In this document: positions 6,553 through 6,697 of the stretch, in pieces
How positions within the stretch are numbered: the first letter of the stretch is position 1
Layout: each line of letters begins with the position of its first letter
DNA from: Bacteroidota bacterium
Lineage (GTDB): Bacteria; Bacteroidota; Ignavibacteria; UBA10030; UBA6906
Reading direction: 5' to 3'
DNA length: 6,697 nucleotides
Assembly (NCBI GenBank): GCA_003541875.1
Contig: DPLS01000284.1
Location: 3,086-9,782, forward strand
Notes under the pieces: generated by a model
What the model was told of the DNA's origin: nothing
The model's database searches: none
What the model saw: only the letters and a program-made list of their open reading frames with translations
Position numbers and translations under genes: made by a program

Positions 6553-6697
6553 ATGAATCTCTTGACCGTTGCTATTGAAAAACCGGCCGACATGAATTTC
6601 ATCCTCGGCCATTCGCATTTCATCAAGACCGTGGAAGATCTCCACGAGACGCTGGTTCAGGCCGTGCCGGGGATCAAGTTCGGTCTGGCCTTCTGCG
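6553..6697 (+). CDS. Adenosine-specific kinase family protein (PF04008), N-terminal 48 codons (3' truncated by window)
   Basis: The visible residues start '[19 protein letters not shown]', continue with H20-S-H22-F-I-K-T-V-E-D-L, and end '[14 protein letters not shown]'. The IEKP...[16 protein letters not shown]...[12 protein letters not shown] pattern is the conserved start of the PF04008/COG1839 family, whose members are about 160 residues, so roughly two thirds lies beyond the window. From memory of the family description, an archaeal member binds adenosine and AMP but not ADP or ATP, and its crystal structure shows a modified histidine read as stable phosphorylation. Kinase activity is therefore less well established than the name implies. 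Histidines visible here are H20, H22 and H31; which one, if any, is modified is unknown. The gene follows the SixA-like phosphatase by 8 bases and is two genes below adenosine deaminase. Confidence 0.85.
   Translation, partial: MNLLTVAIEKPADMNFILGHSHFIKTVEDLHETLVQAVPGIKFGLAFC

Overview
The window carries eight protein genes, two of them cut by the window edges, and no RNA gene, insertion sequence or CRISPR array that I can see. Coding density is high; the longest non-coding stretch is 188 bases. A TonB-dependent receptor shows a Gram-negative outer membrane. Nearly all genes lack a Shine-Dalgarno sequence, and a receptor is joined to a thiamine pyrophosphokinase, a pairing known from Bacteroidota. 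Together with roughly 50-55% GC judged by eye, this suggests a member of the Bacteroidota/Chlorobi/Ignavibacteria assemblage. That placement is an inference and is not firm at any finer level.

Layout. Bases 1-2408 (+) hold a tight three-gene cluster: the 3' end of a TonB-dependent receptor, a thiamine pyrophosphokinase (9-base gap) and a sodium:solute symporter (4-base ATGA overlap). Read together they look like a thiamine salvage operon: outer-membrane import, inner-membrane import, then pyrophosphorylation to the cofactor. The symporter sits where Bacteroidota usually carry PnuT. Bases 2462-4678 (-) hold a sigma-54-dependent response regulator of the NtrC type, followed 51 bases downstream by a SpoU/TrmH-family RNA methyltransferase. 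The methyltransferase converges on the symporter across 53 bases with no obvious terminator.

Bases 4679-4866 are a divergent intergenic region. It has a good sigma-70-like promoter for the regulator and an 8-base inverted repeat, one arm of which covers that promoter's -35 box. Bases 4867-6697 (+) hold adenosine deaminase, a SixA-type phosphohistidine phosphatase, and the first 48 codons of an adenosine-specific kinase family protein (PF04008).

The most interesting point is the last pair. The phosphatase stop codon lies inside the ribosome binding site of the PF04008 gene, so the two are probably co-translated. As I recall, a structurally studied member of PF04008 carries a phosphorylated histidine. 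A histidine-phosphate phosphatase next to a histidine-phosphorylated adenosine/AMP-binding protein, downstream of adenosine deaminase, suggests an undescribed adenosine-handling switch. This is a hypothesis from gene order and family knowledge, not something the sequence proves.
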